Assembly (NCBI RefSeq): GCF_023156285.1
Contig: NZ_JAKZAJ010000002.1
Location: forward strand, 496,001-560,000
DNA length: 64,000 nucleotides
From: Marinobacter koreensis
Lineage (GTDB): Bacteria > Pseudomonadota > Gammaproteobacteria > Pseudomonadales > Oleiphilaceae
Reading direction: 5' to 3'
The stretch's first letter is position 1. Every line of letters starts with the position of its first letter. Positions 63,909-64,000 of this stretch are shown here, in pieces. A program made the translations under genes and the position numbers. A model generated the notes under the pieces. It searched no databases, was not told where the DNA came from, and worked only from the letters and a program-made list of their open reading frames with translations.

Positions 63909-64000
63909 TCAGTGACTGATCATCCAGGGCCGCATGGAGGGGAACATCTTCTTCCCGTCGGCGGTGTAGAACAGCATGTGTTTGCCGTCCGATTTCTTCT
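63909..64000 (-). CDS. C-terminal end of an unrecognised gene (partial)
   Basis: The last 29 codons, ending in MFPSMRPWMISH, are in frame with a terminator 30 bases downstream. The start lies beyond the right edge. I do not recognise the family from this fragment. Confidence 0.6.
   Translation of the reverse strand, partial: KKSDGKHMLFYTADGKKMFPSMRPWMISH

Overview
The window is a high-GC gammaproteobacterial chromosome segment, most likely from Marinobacter or a close marine relative. The evidence is a fused glucosylglycerol-phosphate synthase/phosphatase next to a GH13_18 phosphorylase of the glucosylglycerol type (a pairing described in Marinobacter), a yehZYXW-type osmoprotectant importer, an OsmC-YcaO fusion and a GDCCVxC-domain protein. 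No rRNA, tRNA or CRISPR array was seen. The genus assignment is inference.

Layout. 1-740: ahpC (cut by the window edge) with an OxyR-type site. 740-3684: CorA-like channel, EamA exporter, AraC regulator. 3700-7950: a probable envelope-stress module made of an ECF sigma factor, a membrane anti-sigma factor, a divergent S8 protease, an outer-membrane barrel and a charged secreted protein. Three sites of identical design (GGAAT, 16 bases, CGT) sit before the sigma operon, the protease and the secreted protein, so the genes look like one autoregulated regulon. 8017-19069: CPA2 antiporter, DUF4396 protein, two cyclic-di-GMP proteins, two-gene DoxX/dioxygenase unit with a divergent LysR. 19079-28453: OsmC-YcaO, VOC protein, osmoprotectant ABC operon, crotonase, cupin/APC permease. 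28875-32632: glucosylglycerol synthesis and phosphorolysis. 32648-49215: CLCA_X protein, homocysteine methyltransferase, chemoreceptor, molybdopterin oxidoreductase, ZntB, dehydrogenase, ArsR-like/GDCCVxC protein, DUF2157-like protein, galactose-oxidase-like protein and partner, sulfurtransferase, two GFA proteins, MFS.

49570-59554 is a chromosomal integron. The integrase gene intI (58595-59554, +) is preceded by a strong LexA box. About eleven cassettes lie to its left, separated by attC sites that all share one orientation. They carry a lipoprotein, two copies of a fourfold-repeat membrane protein (867-bp unit, one base difference), a PD-(D/E)XK-type nuclease, a small unknown protein, a nearly ORF-less cassette, a GNAT acetyltransferase, an SMI1/KNR4 protein, two toxin-antitoxin operons read against the array, a toxin remnant and a small membrane protein. 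A 1,271-bp IS3-family element with a 3-bp target duplication has split one attC. The end far from intI is decayed.

59569-63790: nrdAB for class Ia ribonucleotide reductase behind a cobalamin riboswitch. The last 92 bases are the 3' end of an unrecognised gene with its terminator.
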